In this document: piece after piece, positions 54,613 through 63,374 of the stretch | How the letters are laid out: each line of letters starts with the position of its first letter | Numbering within the stretch: position 1 is the stretch's first letter | From: Liquorilactobacillus sicerae | GTDB taxonomy: Bacteria; Bacillota; Bacilli; Lactobacillales; Lactobacillaceae | DNA: 64,000 nt | Direction of reading: 5' to 3' | Assembly (NCBI RefSeq): GCF_029916425.1 | Contig: NZ_JAHAVQ010000009.1 | Span: 27,269-91,268 of the forward strand | Position numbers and translations under genes: made by a program | The notes under the pieces: generated by a model | Seen by the model: the letters and a program-made list of their open reading frames with translations, nothing else | Database searches by the model: none | Told to the model about the DNA's origin: nothing

Positions 54613-55520
54613 TCAAATCCCTCCCGCTACAAAAACAGGAATTTTCAAAGGACTGGCACTATCCTTTTCAAGACAGGCCAAATATGAATTGACCATAACA
54701 GAAACAGCATCAGTAACTGAATAAACTTTTTCATCGATCACACAACGAGTAAAAAAAATCTGAAATAATAATTTTTTCCCTTCGTCATCTAAAACATCAG
54801 CTTTTTTGCCTTGAAAATTCTCATACACCAGCAGATCAACAAAGGGACGAAAAGGTTCAATCAAATCATCTGATAAATTAAAGGGATTTTCGGTCGATTC
54901 ATGATGAATCCCCCAACTTGGCTCCAAGCCATGAATGACCAGCTCTCTTCTAATGACTGCTCTTAACAGCGCATAACCATAATTTAAACATGAGTTGACA
55001 AAATCACTGTAACGTTCCCTCTTGAAATCGGCTCCAAAAAGAAAGAGAAAATATCGGCGAGCAGCATAAGCTTCCCGATTGGTAACATCACCATCTTCAA
55101 CTTGCTTACCGATCAGTTGAAGTAGCTTGCTTTCATCAACTTTTTTGGCCACTTGAATCAAACAGTCAGCTTGATTGTTTATTTTACCGATAACAATCTT
55201 GCGCCAAATTCTTTTCTTGGCCTTGCTTGAAACAGCTAACTGAGATTTTAACTTTTTCATTCGCTGATTTTGACCGTAGATATTTGAAAACAGTGCTAAT
55301 GGAGAATGCTTTTCATCACAAAATAACAGCAAAATATTTTCTTTAACACAAGTATCAATCAATTTTTTTGAAAAGAAACTATTGGGATGTTCAAAAATTA
55401 AAATGCTAACATCATCAAACGGGATATATTTTCTTCCTTTTTGACTAAATCATAGAATCTGAAACTATTTTCTTTGGTAGAGACAAAATATCGATTCTTA
55501 ACATAAATCACATTTTTCAA
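54613..55520 (-). pseudogene. cas1: Second Cas1, type II, frameshifted
   Basis: The main frame holds all catalytic blocks: TNREAY (Glu), GIHHESTENPFNLSDDLIEP (His and Glu). The first 35 or so residues, KNVIYVKNRYFVSTKENSF, lie in another frame that opens with a TTG at 55518-55520 after GAGGTG. The frames meet at an AAAAAGGAAGAAAA run (about 55435), where one base has been lost or gained; after it GRKYIPFDDVSILIFEHP continues in the right frame. A single-base slip in an A-rich run could be a sequencing artefact; otherwise the gene is inactivated. Confidence 0.82.
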
Positions 55521-55651
55521 AAAAATCACCTCACAAATTTTATAATCAAGTTATTCTAAAAATAAAAGTTTTCATCCTCCTTTTCCAGAGGCCTATTTTA
55601 TCTAAATATTTAATTTAAAATAGCGAAAAGGTATGCGTTCCCGTCCCCTTT

Positions 55652-55680
55652 TATTGGGGATCTTTTTTTATCCTAAACGA
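55652..55680 (+). terminator. Terminator hairpin in the decayed CRISPR island
   Basis: TCCCC (about 55648-55652) pairs with GGGGA across a TTTTATT loop and is followed by seven Ts on the plus strand. The preceding GCGAAAAGGTATGCGTTCCC vaguely recalls the 3' half of some tracrRNAs. As no anti-repeat or array could be found, only the terminator is claimed. Confidence 0.65.
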
Positions 55681-55681
55681 G

Positions 55682-55822
55682 TTAGGACTGCAGAAAAATT
55701 GGGACACCCAAAAACCCTCCTTTAAAGACCGTTGGATTGAAATGATATAGGATAACTGCCAGCACCGCAATTGCTCTTAAACCATCAAATCCAGGAATAT
55801 ACCTTTTTTTGGTTGAAATCAT
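55682..55822 (-). pseudogene. Acyltransferase-3 (OatA-like) N-terminal stub
   Basis: A 46-residue frame, starting [20 protein letters not shown] and reaching [11 protein letters not shown], is the unmistakable N-terminus of acyltransferase-3 membrane proteins that O-acetylate cell-wall sugars. After PIF the family continues for over 500 residues; here it stops after LQS. AAGGTG lies five bases before the ATG. A deletion has joined the stub to the CRISPR-like island. Confidence 0.85.
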
Positions 55823-55957
55823 CTTTTCACCTTTTATCCCGAGAACTTTTTCACTGCTTGCTTACACCTTTCTGTTAATAGCGCACCAATTATAACATGA
55901 TCAATCCAGCGTCATGATGCAATAACCGCGAACTTTAATTAGTTCTTAAAATTACTT

Positions 55958-56002
55958 TTACATATGATTTTGATTTCATATGATGTATAATTCATATGAT
56001 AC
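55958..56002 (+). promoter_or_regulatory. cadD promoter with three phased CATATGA boxes
   Basis: ACATATGA at 55960, TCATATGA at 55976 and TCATATGA at 55992 recur with an exact 16-bp period. A TATAAT (55986-55991) lies between the second and third. This fits binding of a SmtB/ArsR-family repressor, whose operators are A/T-rich inverted repeats, and the operon encodes such a protein. Confidence 0.65.
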
Positions 56003-56029
56003 TAAAATCAACTAAAGGATGCTTTTTCA

Positions 56030-56593
56030 ATGAATTACTGGATTCTATTACTGACTTTTCTGGCTGTTAATTTAGACTTTTTCTTGATCTTGTTATTTTT
56101 ATTAACTAAATATCGAACTGGATCAGTTATACTCGGCTATAGTCTGGGAAATTTCATTTTGTTATCTCTCAGCTACTTTCTGAGCAAACTGTTAACAAAT
56201 TTCTTGCCACTGTGGCTGCTAGGCTGTTTTGGAGGCTTGCCAATTTATTTAGCATTGCGAACGGATGATGATAATAATGAAATTCATGAGCAAAAGTCAC
56301 CAATCCTCACTACCTTAGTAACTTATCTGTCAGTCTGCTCCAGCTGTAACTTAGCAATTTTTTTGCCGGTCTTAGTTGGCAAATCTTTTAGCGAATTTAT
56401 GTCAGCCTTGCTTTTGATTTGTCTGTTGGCCGGACTGGTGGTTATTTTGATTAAATTAATTGCTAAATCCTCGTTTGTAACCCGACTCATTCAACGATTT
56501 GGGGAAAACTTAATGAAAGTCTGCTATATTGTAGTTGGCTGCTACGTCTTTTGGGATAGTGGTTTAATCAGTCATTTACTAGCTTTTCTTTAA
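56030..56593 (+). CDS. CadD-family cadmium/metal resistance membrane protein
   Basis: A 187-residue membrane protein with about five spans (6-26, 33-52, 56-75, 92-135 double, 165-183) in the CadD/LysE-like arrangement. The NLDFFLILLFLLTKYR start recalls the conserved TNIDDLF segment of CadD, but the two Asp are only partly kept (one Asp in LAVNLDFF). An internal SVCSSCN may bind metal. It is followed after 14 bp by an ArsR regulator, the usual partner. The ion is inferred as Cd2+ or Zn2+. Confidence 0.78.
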   Translation: MNYWILLLTFLAVNLDFFLILLFLLTKYRTGSVILGYSLGNFILLSLSYFLSKLLTNFLPLWLLGCFGGLPIYLALRTDDDNNEIHEQKSPILTTLVTYLSVCSSCNLAIFLPVLVGKSFSEFMSALLLICLLAGLVVILIKLIAKSSFVTRLIQRFGENLMKVCYIVVGCYVFWDSGLISHLLAFL

Positions 56594-56607
56594 TTGGGAG
56601 GTCAAAA

Positions 56608-56949
56608 ATGTCAGCCAAAAAAACAATTGCTGTTTGGGCAATAGAACAAGATCAATTAGCAGAAGCTGAACAGATTTTCAAATTGCTCAGTAATTCCGTT
56701 CGCTTAAAAATGCTCAAATTATTGGAAAAAAAATCTTTAAATGTCAGTCAGCTGGCAAATTCTTTGCAATTAGAACAATCGGCGGTTTCTCATCAATTAG
56801 CAATTTTGCGCCAGCATCAACTAGTCGTGGCTCAACGTCAAGGCAAAGCCAATTTTTACCATTTAGACGACCCTCATATCATCGACATTATTGATGAAGG
56901 TTTAGCTCATGCCGACCATGTTATCCGCGGCAAGTTTCATGGGCAATAA
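56608..56949 (+). CDS. ArsR/SmtB-family metal sensor, CzrA-like
   Basis: A 113-residue winged-helix repressor: KLLSNSVRLKMLKLLEK (about 26-42), the recognition helix LEQSAVSHQLAILRQH (about 61-76) and a C-terminal helix with DPHIIDIIDEGLAHADH. The Asp/His...His/His spacing matches the alpha-5 zinc site of CzrA/SmtB. It should leave the CATATGA operator when Zn2+ or Co2+ binds. GGGAGG lies upstream of the ATG. It is the second gene of the pair. Confidence 0.9.
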   Translation: MSAKKTIAVWAIEQDQLAEAEQIFKLLSNSVRLKMLKLLEKKSLNVSQLANSLQLEQSAVSHQLAILRQHQLVVAQRQGKANFYHLDDPHIIDIIDEGLAHADHVIRGKFHGQ

Positions 56950-56969
56950 GAGTAAACAGGAGATTAAAA

Positions 56970-57542
56970 ATGCCAACTACTAATTTAAAGCGCTGTTCTT
57001 GGGCACAAAATGGTGATGCTCTGCTGCAACAGTATCATGATGATGAATGGGGACGTCCTTGTTATGATGATCGAAAATTATTTGAATTGCTCTCCTTAGA
57101 AATTATGCAAGCTGGCCTTAGCTGGCAAACAGTCCTCAATAAACGAGCTACATTCCAGCAGGTCTTCGTTAATTTTGATTTTTACCAAGTTCAACATTTT
57201 TCGACCAAACTGCCCGAAATGATGAAAAATCCCCATCTGATCCGCAATCGCTTGAAACTTCAGGCAATCGTTCAAAATGCTCAAACAGTCGTTGCTCTGG
57301 CGCAGAAAAATCACTCGTTAACTGACTATTTTTGGAGCTTTGTTGCCGGTCAGCCAATCAAGCATCATTTAACCAACAGTCAAAAGTTGCCAACAATTGA
57401 TCCTTTAGCTAAGCAAATTAGCCAACAAATGAAAAGGGATGGTTTTAAATTTGTTGGCCCTGTAATTATCTACTCTTTTATGCAAGCTGCCGGACTCGTC
57501 AATGACCATGAGATCAGCTGTTATTTATTTGATAAATTTTAA
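56970..57542 (+). CDS. tag: 3-methyladenine DNA glycosylase I
   Basis: A 190-residue DNA-repair enzyme that excises 3-methyladenine. The opening KRCSWAQNGDALLQQYHDDE with the first Cys-His pair and the closing NDHEISC supply the four zinc ligands of Tag; SWQTVLNKRATF holds the helix-hairpin-helix-like region. It begins 20 bp after the ArsR gene and is probably transcribed with the metal operon, though a functional link is not obvious. Confidence 0.94.
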   Translation: MPTTNLKRCSWAQNGDALLQQYHDDEWGRPCYDDRKLFELLSLEIMQAGLSWQTVLNKRATFQQVFVNFDFYQVQHFSTKLPEMMKNPHLIRNRLKLQAIVQNAQTVVALAQKNHSLTDYFWSFVAGQPIKHHLTNSQKLPTIDPLAKQISQQMKRDGFKFVGPVIIYSFMQAAGLVNDHEISCYLFDKF

Positions 57543-57673
57543 AGCGGAAAAATTAATTGAACAGCTAAAATATGTTATGATTTTTAACGAGGAATTGAAA
57601 TAAATTAAGCAACAAAAATTCACTTAAAACTACCTCAACGATCAACTTGAAAACACAAAGGAAGTATTAATCA

Positions 57674-58387
57674 ATGAAAAAGACAAACGTTTTATATCAA
57701 CATGGAACTTTAGCGCTACTAGTCCCAGGACTGCTAGCTGGGACAATTACTTTAAAAAAATTAATGGAACATGGTGACACTGGAATTGGGACCGGGGAAG
57801 GTTTAAACGGGGAAGTTGTTATTGTTGATGGCAAACCTTATCAATTTGATAGTTTTGGTCATGCTAACTTACTTAAGGAAGATTTTACCCTTCCGTTTGC
57901 CAATTCACATTTTGCAAATTATCAAAAGATTGGTCAATTAACAGTTGCCGACTCAGCTAAATTTGCTGCCGCTGGCTTGAACGATCGCCCAAATAGCAAT
58001 ACTTTTTTCTCAATCTTAGCTAAGGGGACTTTCAGTTACATAAAAACACGGGCTGTTGTCAAATCTGAACGACCATTTGATACTTTAGCCCAAACAGCTA
58101 AAAAGCAAAGTATCTTTGAAGCTCATGATGTAAAAGGGACCTTATTAAGCTATTATTCACCAGAACTATTTCACGGAGCTGCAGTTGCTGGCTACCACAA
58201 TCATTTTATCGCTGATGACCTTTCAATCGGTGGGCACGTTCTTGATTTCCAGATCGAGCAAGCTGAATTATTCAAGCAAGTCTTTGATACACTTGAACAG
58301 CATCTGCCCGTTGATAATCAAGAATTTATAGCACATGATTTTGATTTAGATGGTGATTTAGGAGAAGTTATCTCTAAAGCTGAGTAA
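57674..58387 (+). CDS. budA: Alpha-acetolactate decarboxylase
   Basis: The 237-residue enzyme converts alpha-acetolactate to acetoin, diverting pyruvate to neutral products. Zinc ligands lie in AGYHNHFIADD (about 176-186) and SIGGHVLDF; the active-site glutamate is in the GTGEGLNGEVVI segment (about 39-50). The chain starts MKKTNVLYQHGTLALLVPGL, as usual. AAAGGAAG lies just upstream. No acetolactate synthase gene is next to it. In lactic acid bacteria it is often called aldB/aldC. Confidence 0.94.
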   Translation: MKKTNVLYQHGTLALLVPGLLAGTITLKKLMEHGDTGIGTGEGLNGEVVIVDGKPYQFDSFGHANLLKEDFTLPFANSHFANYQKIGQLTVADSAKFAAAGLNDRPNSNTFFSILAKGTFSYIKTRAVVKSERPFDTLAQTAKKQSIFEAHDVKGTLLSYYSPELFHGAAVAGYHNHFIADDLSIGGHVLDFQIEQAELFKQVFDTLEQHLPVDNQEFIAHDFDLDGDLGEVISKAE

Positions 58388-58458
58388 TGTGTGCTGTGCA
58401 AAATGTTAATTCATCTCAGTGTTAAAGACCCTATAAGTTAATTCATCCCATAACTAAA

Positions 58459-58500
58459 AAACCAGTAATCAGTAACCTGCTGACTACTGGTTTTTTAATT
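58459..58500. terminator. Bidirectional terminator
   Basis: AAACCAGTAATCAGTAACC is mirrored by CTGACTACTGGTTTTTT; the stem AAACCAGTA-TCAG closes with a bulge. It separates the convergent acetolactate decarboxylase and RpiR genes. Confidence 0.85.
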
Positions 58501-59343
58501 CTTAAAATGATGACGCAAATCAACAATTGCTTGCTGATGATCATAAATAGCAGCGGCGGCGGTGCCAAATGACTGTGCCGTTAATAAATACAAGCAATCC
58601 GTCAAAGCCAATTGCGAAGTCATCGAAATAAAAGCTTGCGACTGAAAATGAAGATTGCCTGAAATCGAGTAAAAGCAAATCGTTCCGAGATGGACTAGGG
58701 GCGATTCTGGATCACTAGTGATTACAATCGCTGGTACTTGATTTTGGTGAAGAACTTTAGCCAGTAACAGGATATCCTGGTTATTGCCAGTATGTGAAAT
58801 CAAAATGGCACAATCCTTGGATGTCAGCCGCGAAGCCTGCAAAAGAGCTAAATGATACTCACTACTATACAAAACAGTTAGTGGTACACGTAAAAACTTA
58901 TGATAGGCATCTTCAGCAACAATATTGGATCCGCCAAGTCCAAAAAAAGCTAATCTTTGGGCTGAACAAATTAATTTGACAGCTTTAGTCAAATCTGCTT
59001 CATTGAGCAAAGCAAAAGTTTCTTTTAAAGTGGTCACATTTGCAGCTAAAACTTTTCCGGCCACCTTTAATGAACTGTCAGCTGGCATTACTTGTTCATT
59101 GGCTGTTTCATTTTGCGTCAGCTGATGAAGCAGCGCCCACTTCAATTGTGAAAAATTTTTAAATCCTAAGCTGCGAGCAAACCGTGAAACTGTTGCTAAC
59201 GAGACTTGGCAACTTTGAGCAATTTCAGCTAATGTAATAGATGCTGGCAACTCTTCTTTCAATAAGTAGGCAGCAATTTTTTGGCTGCTGCCGCCAAGCT
59301 GCGGATAAATTTGCTTAATCCGTTGGGTAATTTTAGCTTCCAT
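58495..59343 (-). CDS. RpiR/MurR-family regulator
   Basis: A 282-residue regulator: N-terminal helix-turn-helix IKQIYPQLGGSSQKIAAYLL and TLAEIAQSCQVSLATVSRFA, then a SIS sugar-phosphate-binding domain with FFGLGGSNIVAEDAYHKF and AILISHTGNNQDILLLA. It is divergent from the gluconokinase and 6-phosphogluconate dehydrogenase genes and should control them in response to a phosphosugar, probably 6-phosphogluconate, which is inference. I chose the ATG at 59343, with AAAGGA upstream, over longer frames. Confidence 0.9.
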   Translation of the reverse strand: MEAKITQRIKQIYPQLGGSSQKIAAYLLKEELPASITLAEIAQSCQVSLATVSRFARSLGFKNFSQLKWALLHQLTQNETANEQVMPADSSLKVAGKVLAANVTTLKETFALLNEADLTKAVKLICSAQRLAFFGLGGSNIVAEDAYHKFLRVPLTVLYSSEYHLALLQASRLTSKDCAILISHTGNNQDILLLAKVLHQNQVPAIVITSDPESPLVHLGTICFYSISGNLHFQSQAFISMTSQLALTDCLYLLTAQSFGTAAAAIYDHQQAIVDLRHHFKN

Positions 59344-59466
59344 ATCTTTTATTTTCCTTTGCATTATGTTTCTAAGGCTATTATAATATAAATGAAAATA
59401 ATTGTCATTCACAATCATTAGAAAATGACGTTTTTTTTCACTGAGTTTTGAAAGCAGGGATTAATT

Positions 59467-61005
59467 ATGGACGCATTTATGGGAATCGATCTTGGTACTA
59501 CGAGCATTAAAGGCCTGCTATATGATGCTGCCGGACAATGCCGTGCTCAGATCAGTCAAAAATGTTCTTTGCGGCAAACTGCTGCTGGAGCTGCGACTGA
59601 AGATCCGCAAGAAATTTTAAGTTCAACCAAAACAGTCTTACAAAAGCTCTTACAAAAAGCTGACGAAATGCATTTAAAACCCATTAGTTTGAGCTTTTCC
59701 AGCGCCAATCAAAGCTTGTTGGCCCTCAATGATCAATTCCAACCACTAACGGATTTATTGACTTGGGCCGAGACACGACCAGCTCAAGTTACCGCTGCTT
59801 TAAAAACTGATCCGCAAGTTCAAAACTTATATCAACGAACTGGTACGCCACTGCACCCCATGTCACTGCTAAGCAAAATCTGCTGGTTACGTCAGGATCA
59901 TTCACATCTCTTTCAGCAGACCAAATATTTTTGCGGAATCAAAGAATTCGTCATCTACCAGTTATTTGCTGCTTGGCAAATGGATATTTCGACCGCAAGC
60001 TGTACTGGACTGTTTGATGTTCGCCGCCAATGCTGGGAACCAACAGCACTTAAACTTGCCGGCATTACTGAGCAACAACTACCGCCAATTGTTGATAGTC
60101 GATTAGTTTTTCACAGCCAGCCAACTAGCTGGACTCAAACAGTCAATTGGAATCCGGCCATTTCAATTATTCAAGGCCCTTTTGATGGTGCTGCTGCTAA
60201 TCTCGGCGTTGGCGCAAATCAGAGTTTCGATTTAGCTCTAACAATTGGGACCTCAGCTGCCATTCGAACCATCAGTAAACGCCCAGTCTTTGACCCAAAA
60301 CAAAGCTTATTCTGCTATGAAGTTACCAAAAATCAATGGCTGCTAGGTGGGCCGGTCAATAATGGTGGAATTGTTTTGCAGTGGCTGCTGGAAAAATTTT
60401 TTTCAGTTGAAGCAGCGGCTGCTAAACAAGATGGTCGAGATCCGATTGAACAATTATTAAACATTATCCAAACTGCTCCCGCTGGATCAAACGGGCTGCT
60501 GTTTTTTCCTTATTTGACAGGTGAGCGAGCTCCGCTTTGGAATCCAGCAGCTCGGGGGTGCTTTTATGGTTTAAATCCAGCTCATGCAAAAAATGATTTG
60601 GCTCGAGCAGTTATCGAAGGGATCGGTTACAATTTGCGACTCGTTTTACAGACCATCAGCCAGTTAAATGGCCGGCCACAAAGAATCATTGCCGCCGGCG
60701 GTTTTGCTCGTTCAGAATTTTGGTGCCAGCTGCTCGCTGATATCTTTAATCTTCCGCTAGTTGTCCCACGTCAGATTGAAGCTTCCTGCTTGGGAGCAAT
60801 CATCTTAGGCTTGCAAGCATTAAACATTCAGCTTGATTTGAATCCATTGAAGGGTAAAGTCCGTTCTTATCAACCTAATCCCCAAAATGTTCAAATATAT
60901 CAAGAACTATTTGCAATTTATACTGATTTGCTGCCAGCGTTAGATCAAAATTTTGCTGCACTGTCAGCGTTTCAGTTAAAACATCAAACACCAAGAAAGG
61001 ATTGA
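59467..61005 (+). CDS. gntK: Gluconokinase, FGGY family
   Basis: A 512-residue FGGY kinase. The ATP-phosphate motif is GIDLGTTSIKGLLYD (about 6-20); the substrate side has LTWAETRPAQ (about 98); GPFDGAAANLGVG and LALTIGTSAAIRT (about 240-270) follow; AAGGFARSEFWCQLLADIF is the adenosine motif. It phosphorylates gluconate to 6-phosphogluconate, the substrate of the next gene, 7 bp downstream. The call as gluconokinase and not xylulokinase rests on this neighbour. Confidence 0.92.
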   Translation: MDAFMGIDLGTTSIKGLLYDAAGQCRAQISQKCSLRQTAAGAATEDPQEILSSTKTVLQKLLQKADEMHLKPISLSFSSANQSLLALNDQFQPLTDLLTWAETRPAQVTAALKTDPQVQNLYQRTGTPLHPMSLLSKICWLRQDHSHLFQQTKYFCGIKEFVIYQLFAAWQMDISTASCTGLFDVRRQCWEPTALKLAGITEQQLPPIVDSRLVFHSQPTSWTQTVNWNPAISIIQGPFDGAAANLGVGANQSFDLALTIGTSAAIRTISKRPVFDPKQSLFCYEVTKNQWLLGGPVNNGGIVLQWLLEKFFSVEAAAAKQDGRDPIEQLLNIIQTAPAGSNGLLFFPYLTGERAPLWNPAARGCFYGLNPAHAKNDLARAVIEGIGYNLRLVLQTISQLNGRPQRIIAAGGFARSEFWCQLLADIFNLPLVVPRQIEASCLGAIILGLQALNIQLDLNPLKGKVRSYQPNPQNVQIYQELFAIYTDLLPALDQNFAALSAFQLKHQTPRKD

Positions 61006-61012
61006 TAACTTT

Positions 61013-61909
61013 ATGGAACTTGGAATGATTGGCTTAGGAAAAATGGGCAAAAATTTAGTTCAAAACATGCAGGATCAAGGAATCAAAGTCACGGCCTTCG
61101 ATCTTGCTCCAGCAGCTCGCAACGTTGCTAAAGCAGAGGGCATCACGATTGTTTCCAGCTTAAAAAGTTTAATTGCTAGCTTAACACCACCGCGCTTGAT
61201 TTGGTCAATGCTGCCAGCCGGCGAGCCAACCAACAGCACTTTCAAACAGTTAGAGGATCTGCTAGTTGCCGGTGACATTGTGATCGATGGTGGCAACTCT
61301 TACTACCAAGATTCTATTAAGCATGCCGCTCAATTAGCAACTAAAAAGATCCATTTCCTTGATGTCGGTACTTCGGGCGGGATGGCCGGAGCACGAAAAA
61401 ATGGCAATTTCATGATCGGCGGCGAAGCTAAAATCTTTCAGCAAGTTGAACCGCTTTTTCAAAAAATTTCCGCTCCTAAAGGCTATCTGTATACTGGTCT
61501 GGCTGGATCCGGCCACTATCTGAAAATGATCCACAATGGGATTGAATACGGGATGATGCAGGCGATTGGCGAGGGCTTTGAAATCTTGCAAAAATCTCCT
61601 TTCGACTATAATTATGAAGCTGTCGCCCGGGTCTGGGACCATGGTTCGGTCATTCGCGGTTGGTTAATGGAACTAGCAGAACAGGAATTCGCCCATGATT
61701 CCAAATTAAATCACCTCAAAGGCACCATGCATTCTTCTGGCGAAGGTGCCTGGACTGCTGAGGAAGCCATCAAGTTGCATGTTCCAGCTCCAGTTATCAG
61801 TAATGCTTTGATGATGCGTTACCGTTCAGAAGAAAAAGATACACTGAACGGAAAAGTAGTTGCAGCCTTACGAAATGGTTTTGGTGGCCATCCCGTCGAA
61901 AAAAGTTAA
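61013..61909 (+). CDS. gnd: 6-phosphogluconate dehydrogenase, short NAD-type
   Basis: A 298-residue enzyme of the shorter Gnd class (about 300 residues, against 470 for the NADP type), commonly NAD-dependent. The Rossmann motif is GLGKMGKNL (7-15); the substrate loop is DVGTSGGMAGARKNG (about 115-130) and the catalytic Lys block GSGHYLKMIHNGIEYGMMQ (about 165-183). It oxidatively decarboxylates 6-phosphogluconate to ribulose 5-phosphate. With gntK it makes a gluconate-use operon. Confidence 0.93.
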   Translation: MELGMIGLGKMGKNLVQNMQDQGIKVTAFDLAPAARNVAKAEGITIVSSLKSLIASLTPPRLIWSMLPAGEPTNSTFKQLEDLLVAGDIVIDGGNSYYQDSIKHAAQLATKKIHFLDVGTSGGMAGARKNGNFMIGGEAKIFQQVEPLFQKISAPKGYLYTGLAGSGHYLKMIHNGIEYGMMQAIGEGFEILQKSPFDYNYEAVARVWDHGSVIRGWLMELAEQEFAHDSKLNHLKGTMHSSGEGAWTAEEAIKLHVPAPVISNALMMRYRSEEKDTLNGKVVAALRNGFGGHPVEKS

Positions 61910-61939
61910 TTACCCATTAATAAACTTTAGGTTACAAAA

Positions 61940-61986
61940 ATTGGACCGCCAAATTAGCCTTAAAAAATCTAATTTGGCGGTCCAGT
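61940..61986. terminator. Bidirectional terminator after gnd
   Basis: GGACCGCCAAATTAG pairs perfectly with CTAATTTGGCGGTCC around an 11-base loop; T-rich flanks on both sides. It separates gnd from the convergent nrdI. Confidence 0.88.
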
Positions 61987-62021
61987 TTAATATTCTTTTT
62001 TAACGTCGAGGAAGTTTACTT

Positions 62022-62513
62022 CTAATTGCTTAAATGCTGCTCAAATTTTATTTGAAAATCATTCAGTTCTTGATAGATTCGTTTAACATCAGCTTGTGTC
62101 CCACGCATCTCATAGAAATCAATCACTGGGATTTTAAATTGGGCCGCATACTGTTTAGCTGTTAAACCAAACTGAGCATTGAAATTACGGTTACCGCTGC
62201 CGATCACGCCATAGCACCAGCGATAATTATCGTTATCTGCTAACGTTTCCCGCATTTCATTAGTCATAATCTCCTGATTGCCGTTATTGATTCCATTGCC
62301 CCCACCTAAATATGTCGGAACTAACACCGTAAATGGCTGCTGCATTTCAATAAACTGATTATCACCGCCAATTTCCGTTATTTCAACTAGCCGAGCTGTC
62401 GGATCAGCCTGTCGCACTTTTTGAGCATACGCAACCAACTTTTGCGCAAATGCACGGGTATTACCAGAAATACTGATAAACAAAATCTTGATTGGCGTTA
62501 AATTTTTTTCCAT
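62022..62513 (-). CDS. nrdI: NrdI flavodoxin for class Ib ribonucleotide reductase
   Basis: The 163-residue flavodoxin-like protein reduces oxygen to activate the Mn2 cofactor of NrdF. Landmarks are FISISGNTRAFAQKL (phosphate-binding loop), VPTYLGGGNGINNG (about 84-97) and GVIGSGNRNFNAQFG, the typical NrdI FMN loops. No nrdE, nrdF or nrdH is in the window. It follows the PnuC-like gene by 18 bp on the same strand and shares its paired NrdR boxes. The start may instead be a TTG one codon upstream. Confidence 0.92.
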   Translation of the reverse strand: MEKNLTPIKILFISISGNTRAFAQKLVAYAQKVRQADPTARLVEITEIGGDNQFIEMQQPFTVLVPTYLGGGNGINNGNQEIMTNEMRETLADNDNYRWCYGVIGSGNRNFNAQFGLTAKQYAAQFKIPVIDFYEMRGTQADVKRIYQELNDFQIKFEQHLSN

Positions 62514-62531
62514 CAATAAAACCGGCCCTTT

Positions 62532-63293
62532 CTATTTGGAAGCTGTCCGAAACCAGCCACGAGTGCTGAAAAAAGCATACATATCGTTTAAAAAAAAGAC
62601 ACTATAACTAAAAATCAAAGCAAAGTTGCCGTCCCCTTGCAACATTGTTTGCGTCCAAAGGGCAATCGTAAACAGCGAACTGATTGTCCAAATGAAATAT
62701 TGTTCCCGCTTGCGGTTAAGTTCCAATAAGGAGCCGGTAATCGCCATTGCTAAATTTAAACTATCCAAAAAAACGCGCGGATCATTTGTTAAACTAAACA
62801 AATAGTAAATTACCAGCCAAGCGCCAGCAAAAAACAACAAGTAATACAGCCATTCAATCGCATTGTTGAATTTTTCAGCCTGAATGTTATTGTTCCACTT
62901 TGGATCTAAAATACAAAAAAGATCTAAAAATAGCAAATAGCCAATTTGTTCACAAGCAGTCGCATAATTGCCTGCCGCAAACCCAACCGAGGCAATACAA
63001 ATCGCGCTTAAAGCACCAGCCCAACCCTGAATTCCAGAACGATTGGAAATTCCAATCACGCAAGCAACCGATAAATTACCACCTATAAAAGAAACAACTG
63101 ATTGAATTGGAGCCGTACTAAATGACTGAACTAGGGAAATAATCTGCAAGATTAAATTAAAAAACAGCAAACCATAACTGAACTTGCCCCAGCCGCGACA
63201 TTGTTGGATCAGCCAGCCAAAATAATCGCGCCGAAAAACGTTCTTCGAATATTCCGGCAAGTTACTTAACACATCTACATAACGAGAAAACAC
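62532..63293 (-). CDS. PnuC-family transporter, probably a nucleoside (PnuN-like) carrier
   Basis: A 253-residue membrane protein with seven spans (about 25-235) and the PnuC pattern, including SNRSGIQGWAGALSAIC and QYFIWTISSLFTIALWTQ. Classical PnuC takes up nicotinamide riboside; relatives under NrdR control are proposed to import deoxynucleosides (PnuN). The paired NrdR boxes upstream and the co-transcribed nrdI favour the latter, which is inference. The GTG at 63293 lies eight bases after AAAGGG. A longer frame to 63353 has no ribosome site. Confidence 0.82.
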   Translation of the reverse strand: MFSRYVDVLSNLPEYSKNVFRRDYFGWLIQQCRGWGKFSYGLLFFNLILQIISLVQSFSTAPIQSVVSFIGGNLSVACVIGISNRSGIQGWAGALSAICIASVGFAAGNYATACEQIGYLLFLDLFCILDPKWNNNIQAEKFNNAIEWLYYLLFFAGAWLVIYYLFSLTNDPRVFLDSLNLAMAITGSLLELNRKREQYFIWTISSLFTIALWTQTMLQGDGNFALIFSYSVFFLNDMYAFFSTRGWFRTASK

Positions 63294-63374
63294 ATTCAGG
63301 ACCCTTTCCGCATAAAAAATTTCTTTCAATGGACAATTATACTTGGTTTCCAACTAGAAAAACAGGCTTGCTTT

